Assembly: GCA_016839665.1 (NCBI GenBank)
Contig: JAEOTU010000346.1
Span: 1 to 5,774 of the forward strand
From: Candidatus Hodarchaeota archaeon
GTDB lineage: Archaea; Asgardarchaeota; Heimdallarchaeia; Hodarchaeales; Hodarchaeaceae
DNA: 5,774 nucleotides
Reading direction: 5' to 3'
The notes beneath the pieces were generated by a model, which made no database searches, was not told where the DNA came from, and was given only the letters and a program-made list of their open reading frames with translations. The position numbers and the translations under genes were made by a program. Below are positions 1-5,657 of the stretch, one piece after another; position 1 is the first letter of the stretch; each line of letters starts with the position of its first letter.

Positions 1-468
1 AAATTTACTCAATTAGCTGATCCTACTGGTCGTACCCTTTTTTTCGATTTTGTCCCAATGCAAGCGACCACTGGAGTCGTTTTTGATGTTTATACGGCTG
101 CAGGCCAAGATCGTCACAAACATCAACGTAAGGTTGTCATTCAAGGAGTAGATGGTTTGATTTTCGTTGTTGATTCCAGTGCTTCACAGATTCAAGAAAA
201 TATAGACTCTTTTACCGAATTGAAAGCGCGTTTAGGAAACCAACTAGGTGCAAGTATCCCTCTTGTTATTACTCTTAACAAAAGAGATGTTCAAGATGCA
301 TTATCTAGGACAGAATTGGTTAATAAATTAGAACTTCAAGAATATCCCATTTATGAGACAGTGGCGACAACAGGTCTTGGTGTAAAAAGAGCATTTCAGT
401 CATTAGCACGGGAAATTCTTATGATCCGGCTTTATGGGACTAAAAAATCTCAAATAGTTCAAACTTGA
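1..468 (+). CDS. MglA-like small Ras-type GTPase, 5'-truncated by window edge
   Basis: The reading frame is open from base 1 to a TGA at 466-468, giving 155 visible residues; the ATG at 58 is internal, because the 19 codons before it already match the family. Seen: GRTLFFDF (visible residues 10-17), matching the conserved switch I stretch of MglA; a G3-like TAAGQ (32-36); the run GVDGLIFVVDS (49-59); the G4 motif NKRD (93-96) giving guanine specificity; and G5-like ATTGLGV (122-128). The P-loop and about 40-45 residues lie upstream of the window, judging by the usual MglA length of about 195. Known: MglA-family proteins are GTP/GDP switches, and in bacteria their partner MglB is a roadblock protein that stimulates GTP hydrolysis. 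No C-terminal lipidation box is visible, so the protein is probably cytosolic. A roadblock gene lies about 800 bases downstream on the same strand; partnership is inference. The family is confident, the cellular role unknown. Confidence 0.87.
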   Translation, partial: KFTQLADPTGRTLFFDFVPMQATTGVVFDVYTAAGQDRHKHQRKVVIQGVDGLIFVVDSSASQIQENIDSFTELKARLGNQLGASIPLVITLNKRDVQDALSRTELVNKLELQEYPIYETVATTGLGVKRAFQSLAREILMIRLYGTKKSQIVQT

Positions 469-480
469 ACTGGATTCTGC

Positions 481-554
481 AAAAAAACTGTTTGAATTGA
501 AAAAAATATTCTCAACCAGTCTAGAGTTTATTGAACTCAGAAAAGAAACTCTAG
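481..554 (-). terminator. Hairpin plus T-tracts downstream of the CRM gene
   Basis: A perfect 9-base inverted repeat, CTAGAGTTT at 521-529 and AAACTCTAG at 546-554, has a 16-base loop. Read on the minus strand it lies just past the stop codon of the CRM gene and is followed by two runs of seven T (506-500 and 487-481). Archaeal termination relies mainly on T-tracts, so the T runs may matter more than the hairpin. The assignment is from sequence shape only. Confidence 0.5.
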
Positions 555-589
555 CTATGACCTAGGCTTATAAGAGGAGTTCCCACAAT

Positions 590-601
590 TTTATTTTTTT
601 T
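590..601 (+). terminator. T-tract possibly ending the MglA-like GTPase transcript
   Basis: The plus strand carries eight consecutive T at 594-601 after a T-rich lead-in, about 125 bases past the GTPase stop. T-tracts are the main archaeal terminator signal. The run lies opposite the last lysine codons (AAA/AAG) of the converging CRM gene, so it could simply reflect Lys-Lys coding. Confidence 0.3.
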
Positions 602-893
602 CTATAACTACTGCTGTCCATCCACGGATATTCACTAAATCAGCACTCTGTAACTTTTTTTGCAATGTCGAGAAAGCCTCTGAACGATCTTTAAAAGGTG
701 CATTTTTCAAAATTCTCACTTTTACAATTTTTTTCTTCTTAAGTTGCTCATTTAGTTCAGTTAGGAGTACATTTGATATCCCGTGTTTCCCTATCTGTAC
801 GACAGAGACTTCTTTTTGAGTTTTTTCATGTTTTTTCTTGTTCATTGCTTTTTCCGACAATTGTGTTTTGATTTTTGAGTGTTGTTGAGTCAT
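591..893 (-). CDS. CRM-domain (YhbY-like) RNA-binding protein
   Basis: A 100-residue protein if started at the ATG at 893. Residues 31 to 98 match the CRM/YhbY fold: QIGKHG (33-38) is the family's conserved glycine-lysine loop for RNA contact, followed by a helix (NVLLTELNEQL), a basic turn with KKKK and strand VKVRIL (52-62), a second helix (EAFSTLQKKL), and the closing strand around VNIRGWTAVVIEKK. Bacterial YhbY associates with large-subunit ribosome precursors, and plant CRM proteins act in intron splicing; archaeal single-domain members are presumed to bind ribosomal or other structured RNA. The N-terminal 30 residues are Lys/Gln-rich and probably disordered. Start uncertain: a TTG at 929 extends the frame by 12 residues and an ATG at 845 shortens it by 16; none has a clear Shine-Dalgarno site. 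It lies opposite to both neighbours, so it is probably monocistronic. Confidence 0.82.
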   Translation of the reverse strand: MTQQHSKIKTQLSEKAMNKKKHEKTQKEVSVVQIGKHGISNVLLTELNEQLKKKKIVKVRILKNAPFKDRSEAFSTLQKKLQSADLVNIRGWTAVVIEKK

Positions 894-950
894 ATTCAGG
901 AATATGGCTTTATTGGACACTGATAACAATTACTTTCGTCTATCCAAATG

Positions 951-960
951 ATTTTAAAAT
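951..960 (-). promoter_or_regulatory. TATA-like box for the CRM gene
   Basis: ATTTTAAAAT is a perfect 10-base palindrome upstream of the CRM gene on the minus strand. A start of transcription about 25 bases downstream would be near 930, giving a leader of about 35 bases to the ATG at 893. Being palindromic it could work in either direction. In such AT-rich DNA the assignment is tentative. Confidence 0.3.
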
Positions 961-1081
961 AGTTATTTACTCATTCCTAGAAAAAAAATCCCCGATGCGA
1001 TCAAATATATCATCCTTATGTTATGAACTAATATTTCTTTTACTGACATTTTTATTATAAATCTACTTAGGTCGTTAGAAG

Positions 1082-1204
1082 ATGTCGTTTTTAAGGAATC
1101 GTAGATTCTGGCCAGATTTTTTGAGAATAAGAATTCACAATCTTTTTAAGGTTGAAAGCAAAAAAATCTCATAAGTCACTTGCCATAAACACGGAAAACG
1201 ACAT
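1082..1204. repeat. Nested inverted repeats, possible structured RNA
   Basis: ATGTCGTTTT at 1082-1091 is perfectly complementary to AAAACGACAT at 1195-1204. Nested inside are TGGC (1109-1112) with GCCA (1182-1185), and AGATTTTTT (1114-1122) with AAAAAATCT (1161-1169). A local GAATC-gta-GATTC hairpin sits at 1096-1108, sharing no bases with the other arms, and a TCTGGCCAGA palindrome at 1107-1116 overlaps two of them. All but that palindrome can form together in one fold of about 123 bases. It could be a small RNA, a leader upstream of the roadblock gene, or chance in AT-rich DNA. No known RNA family is recognised and the strand is undetermined. Confidence 0.3.
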
Positions 1205-1220
1205 TAATTGGTTTGAAGCC

Positions 1221-1229
1221 GATAAAAAC
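1221..1229 (+). promoter_or_regulatory. TATA-like box for the roadblock gene
   Basis: GATAAAAAC lies about 25 bases before 1250. A start of transcription there would give a leader of about 12 bases that just retains the GGGGTG ribosome binding site. A second AT-rich candidate (AATTAAGA, near 1230-1237) would place the start too close to the gene to keep that site, so this box fits better. Confidence 0.35.
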
Positions 1230-1249
1230 AATTAAGATTAGAAAAAACA

Positions 1250-1255
1250 GGGGTG
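1250..1255 (+). promoter_or_regulatory. Ribosome binding site deciding the GTG start
   Basis: GGGGTG matches the archaeal anti-Shine-Dalgarno region (GGAGGTGA type) and is followed by six bases and then GTG at 1262. An in-frame TAA at 1259-1261 sits directly before that GTG, so no earlier start is possible. Confidence 0.7.
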
Positions 1256-1261
1256 TAATAA

Positions 1262-1666
1262 GTGTACATTCCAGATAGTGAAGCTGATACCGAAATACAC
1301 AAAGAAATAAATGAGGTATTAGAAGCTTTTGTGAGTAAGTTACCGGCGATAGATTTTGCTAGCGTAGTATCTCTAGAGGGACTACCAATTTCATCATGGC
1401 CACCAACTTTGCCGCAAGGCTTGGATGATGTACGAATCGCAGCTATGACGGCAGCAATATTGAGTTTAGGGGAACGAGCTGTGATGGAATGCGGAAAGGG
1501 GGAATTGAACCGTATCCTAACAGAGGGAGATTCTGGATACATAATTTCCGTGCAATCGGGCACAAAAGCTGTTTTAACGGCCTCAGCAAGCCGTTCTGTG
1601 AAATTAGGTTTAATTTTTCTGGATATGAAACAAGCTGCTCAGAAAATTGCCAAAATTCTAGGGTAA
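1262..1666 (+). CDS. Roadblock/LC7 domain protein
   Basis: A 134-residue protein that is essentially one roadblock/LC7 domain. Seen in order: an N-terminal helix (11-27, EIHKEINEVLEAFVSKL), a strand pair with FASVVSLEGLPISSW (32-46), where the glycine turn EGLPI is the family hallmark, the long central helix with AAMTAAILSLGERAV (60-74), then GELNRILTEGDSGYIISV (80-97), the strand AVLTASAS, and a closing LGLIFLDMKQAAQKIAKIL (115-133). Known: these small dimer-forming proteins bind Ras-like GTPases, as MglB does with MglA, or act as platforms. It is soluble, with no signal or membrane segment. The start is GTG, fixed by a strong ribosome binding site and the stop just before it. Its likeliest nearby partner is the MglA-like GTPase ending at 468, separated by a gene on the opposite strand; that link is inference. 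It converges with the TPR gene, with 80 bases between the stops and no clear T-tract terminator. Confidence 0.88.
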   Translation: MYIPDSEADTEIHKEINEVLEAFVSKLPAIDFASVVSLEGLPISSWPPTLPQGLDDVRIAAMTAAILSLGERAVMECGKGELNRILTEGDSGYIISVQSGTKAVLTASASRSVKLGLIFLDMKQAAQKIAKILG

Positions 1667-1746
1667 ATAATTAATTTCATCCGCTGACCTCATGTGCTGA
1701 GAATAGGAAGCAGCAACAAGGAGTTGACTAGGGAGGAATACGAGTA

Positions 1747-3000
1747 TTAAAGCTCATAAAGACGATCTTTCATTTCTTGGGCTTTTTGACGACAAAATTC
1801 CTGAATTTGATGCGCATTAATGCCTATAGATTTTTCTGCAGCAGATTCAAAGTGAATCAAAGCTTTTTCATAGTTCTCTTGAAGAGCCTCAATCTCACCG
1901 AAGAGGATATTCGCATGCATCAGCCCAAAATCATCTGAGAGCTGTTCAAAAAGCTGGATTGCTTCTCGAAGATAGTATGCTGCTTGATCGGCACTAGAAC
2001 TATCACCTTGTCGTATGAACTGTGCTAATACCTTTGTCATATTGACTTGAGAAATTGCTAAAAATTGGTTGTCGTTCCTTTCTTCAGATAAGGAACGAGC
2101 TTTATCAAAATGGTTCATTGCTTCATCGAACTTCTCCACACGATAGTAACATTCGCCAATATTACAATAGGCATTAACAACGGCCTTGTGTATATTAGCT
2201 CTTTTTGCCCGATCAAGAGCTTGTTCAAATTTGGCAATTGCCTGCTCATAAAGGTGGTTTTCATACAAGAGAAGGCCTTCCATTGATAAGACGTTTTCTT
2301 CGAGCATTGGATCCCCTAGTTGGGTTGTGAATTCCCATAACGCGTCTAGTCGGTTTCTAGTAAGATCGTAATTCATAGAGTCAAGAAATAACTCTGCTTG
2401 AGCGAAAACTGCGTGAAATTTTCCATTAATATCTGAAAGGATATCGAAAATCTTGTAAGCTTTAATAAGAATCTCCATGGCTTTTTTTGGATCTGGCGTC
2501 ATCATTTGTCGGCCTTGTTCGATTAGTCGCCATGGTTCTTCTCCTATAATATCTCCAATGAGTTTCCATTCATTTTTAGACTTAGCAGTAATGATTATTT
2601 TGCTTTTCCATAAGTTTGGCTTATCAAATAAATCAGAAAGCAGGTTCAATAGGAGATTGCTGTCACCACCGGCCTGTTCTGAGATGCTTTTGGGACCAAC
2701 ACCACGAAGTCTCAGATCTCCTTCAGTAAATTCAAATAAAATCCCTAATGGGATGGTTTTTGTTTGTGTTTCCTTCCACTTCCGTCCAACTACCACGAAA
2801 AAATTGTTGGGTGAAAACGACATATCATCTCTCAGTGCCTGTTTTAATCCTTTGATCCAAGTATAATCTGTTTTGAAAAAACCTGCAATCAAATCGCCTT
2901 TAAATTCAGGATCCCAATCGACTAAGGTTTCTGCGTCAAATAAATCGATTTCCTCATCATGAATCCCTCCTAAGGAAAATACACACTTCCAAGTAACCAT
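1747..3000 (-). CDS. TPR-repeat protein with unrecognised N-terminal domain
   Basis: A 417-residue soluble protein when started at the ATG at 3000. The C-terminal part, from about residue 156, is helical with tetratricopeptide-like repeats: clearest are 236-269 (GLLLYENHLYEQAIAKFEQA), 272-308 (NIGECYYRVEKFDEAMNHFD) and about 360-393 (ILFGEIEALQENYEKALIHF), each with the usual small/large hydrophobic pattern; weaker ones lie around 156-190, 192-230 and 312-356. TPR arrays hold protein partners. The first 155 residues match no family I recognise; they alternate predicted strands (VTWKCVFS, NFFVVVGRK, LGILFEF) with an amphipathic helix around 34-57. An upstream GTG at 3012 would add four residues, but its bases form part of a GGGTGA ribosome binding site 8 bases before the ATG, so ATG is preferred. 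It is the last of three leftward genes, 169 bases after atpB, and probably has its own promoter. Function unknown; TPR assignment confident. Confidence 0.8.
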   Translation of the reverse strand: MVTWKCVFSLGGIHDEEIDLFDAETLVDWDPEFKGDLIAGFFKTDYTWIKGLKQALRDDMSFSPNNFFVVVGRKWKETQTKTIPLGILFEFTEGDLRLRGVGPKSISEQAGGDSNLLLNLLSDLFDKPNLWKSKIIITAKSKNEWKLIGDIIGEEPWRLIEQGRQMMTPDPKKAMEILIKAYKIFDILSDINGKFHAVFAQAELFLDSMNYDLTRNRLDALWEFTTQLGDPMLEENVLSMEGLLLYENHLYEQAIAKFEQALDRAKRANIHKAVVNAYCNIGECYYRVEKFDEAMNHFDKARSLSEERNDNQFLAISQVNMTKVLAQFIRQGDSSSADQAAYYLREAIQLFEQLSDDFGLMHANILFGEIEALQENYEKALIHFESAAEKSIGINAHQIQEFCRQKAQEMKDRLYEL

Positions 3001-3008
3001 AAATAGCT

Positions 3009-3014
3009 TCACCC
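3009..3014 (-). promoter_or_regulatory. Ribosome binding site deciding the TPR gene start
   Basis: Read on the minus strand, GGGTGA matches the archaeal Shine-Dalgarno core GGTGA. Eight bases separate it from the ATG at 3000. It overlaps the alternative GTG start at 3012, which makes that GTG the less likely initiator. Confidence 0.6.
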
Positions 3015-3016
3015 TT

Positions 3017-3029
3017 TTTATCTGATAAA
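3017..3029. repeat. 13-base palindrome in the TPR gene promoter
   Basis: TTTATC-T-GATAAA is a perfect inverted repeat with a one-base centre, followed on the plus strand by another GATAA at 3029-3033 (A-GATAA). It lies about 15-25 bases downstream of the TATA-like box and covers the expected transcription start, a typical place for a repressor operator. Chance is possible in AT-rich DNA. Confidence 0.35.
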
Positions 3030-3041
3030 GATAAGCGTAAC

Positions 3042-3047
3042 TTATAA
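3042..3047 (-). promoter_or_regulatory. TATA-like box for the TPR gene
   Basis: The minus strand reads AATTATAAG here. A transcription start about 25 bases downstream, near 3018-3020, would give a leader of about 18-20 bases that includes the GGGTGA site. This suggests the TPR gene can be transcribed independently of atpB. Confidence 0.4.
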
Positions 3048-3169
3048 TTGTGGATTGTTAACTAATACTTATTTTTAACTATGTGTTCTTTAAGTCTTTA
3101 TACCTAATAATGAATATAATTTTTCCATTAAACAAGTTCTTCTATTGAGAGAAACCTAATTAAGATAAA

Positions 3170-4603
3170 TTATGGCTCAGGGTCATCAATAGAGAGCTTT
3201 TTGCCTCCACGATACTGTGGATGATATATGTTTAACATTTTTGGTGGAATTCGCTTTAATTCAACCTCGGGAATATCTGATAATAAATCCCACGCTAATT
3301 CAAGGGTGTCTAAAATATCCCTTTCTTCATAATAACCCTGTTGAAGAAATTCATTCTCAAATCGATCAGCAAAATCTAAATATTTTTTATCGGTACTTGA
3401 TAAACTTTCTTCTCCGACTACTGCTACCAAGTCTCTCAGATTTCTTCCTTGAGAATAACCTGCAAACATCTGGTCAGCCACAGGCTTATGACAGACATGA
3501 GTCCGGTTTTGACCTATCCCTTCGCGCATCAAGCGACTGAGGCTTGGCATCGGATCAATGGGTGGGTAAATTCCTCGACGATTAAGATCCCGATCTACAA
3601 TTAACTGACCTTCTGTAATATAACCAGATAAATCAGGGATAGGATGAGTAATATCATCAGATGGCATAGAAAGGATCGGTAACTGCGTAATTGTCCCTTT
3701 TTGGCCTTTTATTCGACCTGCTCTTTCATAAATTGTAGCTAGATCTGTATAGAGATATCCTGGATATCCTCGTCTGCCAGGAACCTCTTCGCGTGCAGCA
3801 GAAATCTCACGTAGAGCCTCTGCGTAGTTGGTCATATCAGTAAGGATAACTAAGCAATGATAATCATATTCATAAGCAAGATATTCTGCTACAGAAAGAG
3901 CAATTCGAGGAGTGATCAATCTTTCGGCAGCAGGAGAATCAGCAAGATTTAAAAATAGAATAACTCGTTCTAGAGCTCCTGTGTTTTCAAAATCGGATCT
4001 AAAGAAACGTGCTTCTTCTGTAGTTATTCCCATTGCTGCAAAAATAACCGCGAATTCCTCTTCCTTTCCAAGGACCTTCGCCTGTCTAGCAATCTGCGCA
4101 GCAATATTATTATGAGGTAATCCACTACCAGAAAATAATGGTAATTTTTGTCCACGAATAAGCGTATTCAGACCATCAATTGACGAGATACCAGTCTGGA
4201 TGAATTCACGAGGGAACTCTCTCGCGTAAGGATTAATAGGTGCCCCAGTTATGTCAAGACGATCCTCAGCAAAGATTTGGGGACCCGCATCTATCACTCT
4301 GCCACTTCCAGAAAAAATTCGACCCAGCATATCTTGTGAAACAGCAATTTTGATTGTTTCTCCAAGAAATCTAACAGAGGTTTTATGAGTATCAAGACCC
4401 TGAGTTCCTTCAAACACCTGAACAACCGCGATATCTTCTGAAATTTCTAAAACTTGTCCTGTCCTCTTTTCACCATTAGGGGCGATAACATTGACAATTT
4501 CTCCGTAAGAAACTCCCTTAATATTCTTAACAAAGAGGAGTGGGCCAGCTATTGACGTTACTGTAGAATAGGTTATGATCGAAGACGCGGATTCATCTAT
4601 CAT
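3170..4603 (-). CDS. atpB: A-type (V/A-type) ATP synthase subunit B
   Basis: A full-length 477-residue regulatory, non-catalytic B subunit of the archaeal A1Ao ATP synthase head, which alternates with catalytic A subunits in a hexamer at the membrane's cytoplasmic face. Seen: the N-terminal barrel with [11 protein letters not shown] and GEIV (15-37); [22 protein letters not shown] (134-155); SGSGLPHNN (158-166), the B-type replacement of a true P-loop, which explains the lack of catalysis; [23 protein letters not shown] (274-296); and the alpha/beta family signature [10 protein letters not shown] (347-356) followed by Arg357, the likely arginine finger reaching into the neighbouring A subunit. 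The length is normal and nothing is broken. The start ATG has a partial GTGA site six bases upstream. Oddity: archaea usually keep subunit A just before B and D just after, but here the neighbours are a permuted GTPase and a TPR gene. Confidence 0.97.
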   Translation of the reverse strand: MIDESASSIITYSTVTSIAGPLLFVKNIKGVSYGEIVNVIAPNGEKRTGQVLEISEDIAVVQVFEGTQGLDTHKTSVRFLGETIKIAVSQDMLGRIFSGSGRVIDAGPQIFAEDRLDITGAPINPYAREFPREFIQTGISSIDGLNTLIRGQKLPLFSGSGLPHNNIAAQIARQAKVLGKEEEFAVIFAAMGITTEEARFFRSDFENTGALERVILFLNLADSPAAERLITPRIALSVAEYLAYEYDYHCLVILTDMTNYAEALREISAAREEVPGRRGYPGYLYTDLATIYERAGRIKGQKGTITQLPILSMPSDDITHPIPDLSGYITEGQLIVDRDLNRRGIYPPIDPMPSLSRLMREGIGQNRTHVCHKPVADQMFAGYSQGRNLRDLVAVVGEESLSSTDKKYLDFADRFENEFLQQGYYEERDILDTLELAWDLLSDIPEVELKRIPPKMLNIYHPQYRGGKKLSIDDPEP

Positions 4604-4717
4604 TTTGTTTCACATCGAGAAACTGACTTTGCACTCAAAATTACTTATCAAACTAGCTTCTCATATTTGTTTCTACAACAATTTCCCTAAGAAAATTCCT
4701 TGATTAATGTAATTATT

Positions 4718-5506
4718 TTAATTCTCGATTAATTCTTCCCAATATGGGAAAACCCCAGCTGTGAACTCTCGCATTAAAACCTTAGCAGCTTCAGTTATAT
4801 TCAATCGTGCACCTTTTTGGATCATACCACGTTGTTGCGCGATATGAGAAATTATTGCTTCGTTATCCATATCAAGCGAAGGAAGGTTGTACCGTTTAAT
4901 GATTCCATTTGTATGATGATTTCTTATTCGGTCAAGAAAGAAAAAAGATGTTTGCACGGGATCTTCAAGACTATCAATGGAAACGGCTCCGATAAATGCC
5001 TGCATTTCCCTGTCGGGATGGTCGAAAGGAATGATACCTGGAGTGTCATACGTTAGGATTTTTTTTGATACGCGGATAATCTGTAAATGTCGTGTAATAC
5101 CAGGTTTTTGTCCTGTAGGAGCGACGTGTTTGCCTCTTAAAATGTTTAAGAGACTGCTTTTTCCAGTATTTGGAATTCCAACAACCGACATTAAAATTTC
5201 TTGCTTCTTCCGAGAAAGCTCTACAATTTTTTTGCGAAGAATTCGTGTACCTTGACGATTTTGAGCTGAAATGTAGACTGTAGGATATTCTCGATTGAAA
5301 ATCCTTTTTGATTTTTCACAAATATCCCGTGGTACCAAATCACACTTATTAAGAACGATAATAAAGGGAATTCCTAGTTTCGTCAGATGTTTCTCGATTG
5401 TAGATACACGACTAAGGAGTGGGAAACGACCATCTATAACTTCAAGTACCAAATCGCTTTTTCTGATCAACTCGAATACTTGACGGTGTTCCTTCTGTCT
5501 TCTCAT
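4718..5506 (-). CDS. Circularly permuted GTPase, YlqF/RbgA/YawG family
   Basis: A 262-residue protein. The GTPase motifs occur in permuted order: G4 NKCD (53-56), G5 SAQ (80-82), then the P-loop G1 GIPNTGKSS (110-118), G2 PGIT (135-138) and G3 DTPG (154-157). The N-terminal SDLVLEVIDGRFPLLSR (17-33) is also typical of this family. The tail, with KGARLNITEAAKVLMREF (231-248) before GVFPYWEEL, resembles the C-terminal helical region of RbgA-type proteins. Known: relatives (RbgA in bacteria, Nog2/Lsg1/Nug1 in eukaryotes) act in large ribosomal subunit assembly; a ribosomal role here is inferred. The frame is open for 62 codons further upstream to 5692, but that part is a hydrophobic/basic run unlike the family and would overlap aIF2-beta on the other strand; family homology begins at the ATG at 5506, which has a TATA-like box about 40 bases before it. 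No strong ribosome binding site; short-leader translation is likely. Confidence 0.9.
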   Translation of the reverse strand: MRRQKEHRQVFELIRKSDLVLEVIDGRFPLLSRVSTIEKHLTKLGIPFIIVLNKCDLVPRDICEKSKRIFNREYPTVYISAQNRQGTRILRKKIVELSRKKQEILMSVVGIPNTGKSSLLNILRGKHVAPTGQKPGITRHLQIIRVSKKILTYDTPGIIPFDHPDREMQAFIGAVSIDSLEDPVQTSFFFLDRIRNHHTNGIIKRYNLPSLDMDNEAIISHIAQQRGMIQKGARLNITEAAKVLMREFTAGVFPYWEELIEN

Positions 5507-5540
5507 ATCAATAAACTCAAGAAGACTTATCAGCGAGAGG

Positions 5541-5550
5541 ATTAAAAAGC
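5541..5550 (-). promoter_or_regulatory. TATA-like box for the permuted GTPase gene
   Basis: The minus strand reads GCTTTTTAAT. A transcription start about 25 bases downstream, near 5519, would give a leader of about 13 bases before the ATG at 5506. This supports the short form of the GTPase, since the promoter would lie inside the coding region of the longer form. Confidence 0.4.
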
Positions 5551-5615
5551 TAGTCGGATTCGCTTCCCTCACAAGAAACAAAACAAAAAACCCAATACGT
5601 TTCCTAAATGATCTC

Positions 5616-5640
5616 TTTATTACTCCAATGACTTTAATTA
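5616..5640 (+). promoter_or_regulatory. TATA-like region for aIF2-beta
   Basis: Two AT-rich candidates precede the gene: TTTATTA at 5616-5622, predicting a start near 5644 and a leader of about 14 bases, and TTTAATTA at 5633-5640, predicting a start at about the ATG itself (leaderless). The sequence does not decide between them. Confidence 0.35.
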
Positions 5641-5657
5641 CAAGGAAAATGAGATAT

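Larger units (their letters stand above)
894..1261. other. Intergenic gap between divergent CRM and roadblock genes
   Basis: This stretch must hold both promoters. I see no convincing protein gene: a plus-strand frame at 875-1060 would encode 61 mostly hydrophobic residues but overlaps the start of the CRM gene, lacks a ribosome binding site and resembles no family I know. There is no tRNA. Notable contents are the palindromic TATA-like box at 951-960, A- and T-runs (987-994, 1117-1122, 1160-1166), a repeated TTTTTAAGG (1088-1096 and 1143-1151), and a set of nested inverted repeats at 1082-1204 listed separately. Confidence 0.6.

Noticed and set aside
875..1060. Plus-strand frame for a 61-residue hydrophobic peptide
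   Set aside because: It overlaps the start of the CRM gene on the other strand, has no ribosome binding site, and its hydrophobicity is what T-rich DNA gives by chance.
1107..1122. TCTGGCCAGA followed by six T as an intrinsic terminator
   Set aside because: The 10-base palindrome has no loop and would leave a stem of about three pairs; no gene ends nearby on the plus strand.
1204..1563. Minus-strand frame of 119 codons opposite the roadblock gene
   Set aside because: It lies almost entirely antisense to a confidently recognised gene and its translation shows no family features.
1695..1715. TGCTG/CAGCA inverted repeat between the roadblock and TPR genes as a terminator
   Set aside because: The stem is only five pairs with an 11-base loop and has no T-tract on either side, so it is too weak to call.
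1732..1736. GGAGG on the plus strand, resembling a strong ribosome binding site
   Set aside because: No start codon with an open frame follows; the sequence runs into the end of the converging TPR gene.
2477..2866. Plus-strand frame of 129 codons inside the TPR gene
   Set aside because: It is antisense to the N-terminal half of the TPR protein and shows no recognisable domain.
3217..4115. Plus-strand frames opposite atpB (3217-3540 and 3912-4115)
   Set aside because: Both are antisense to a full-length, highly conserved ATP synthase subunit.
4817..5483. Plus-strand frames opposite the permuted GTPase
   Set aside because: They overlap each other and a gene with all GTPase motifs in place on the minus strand.
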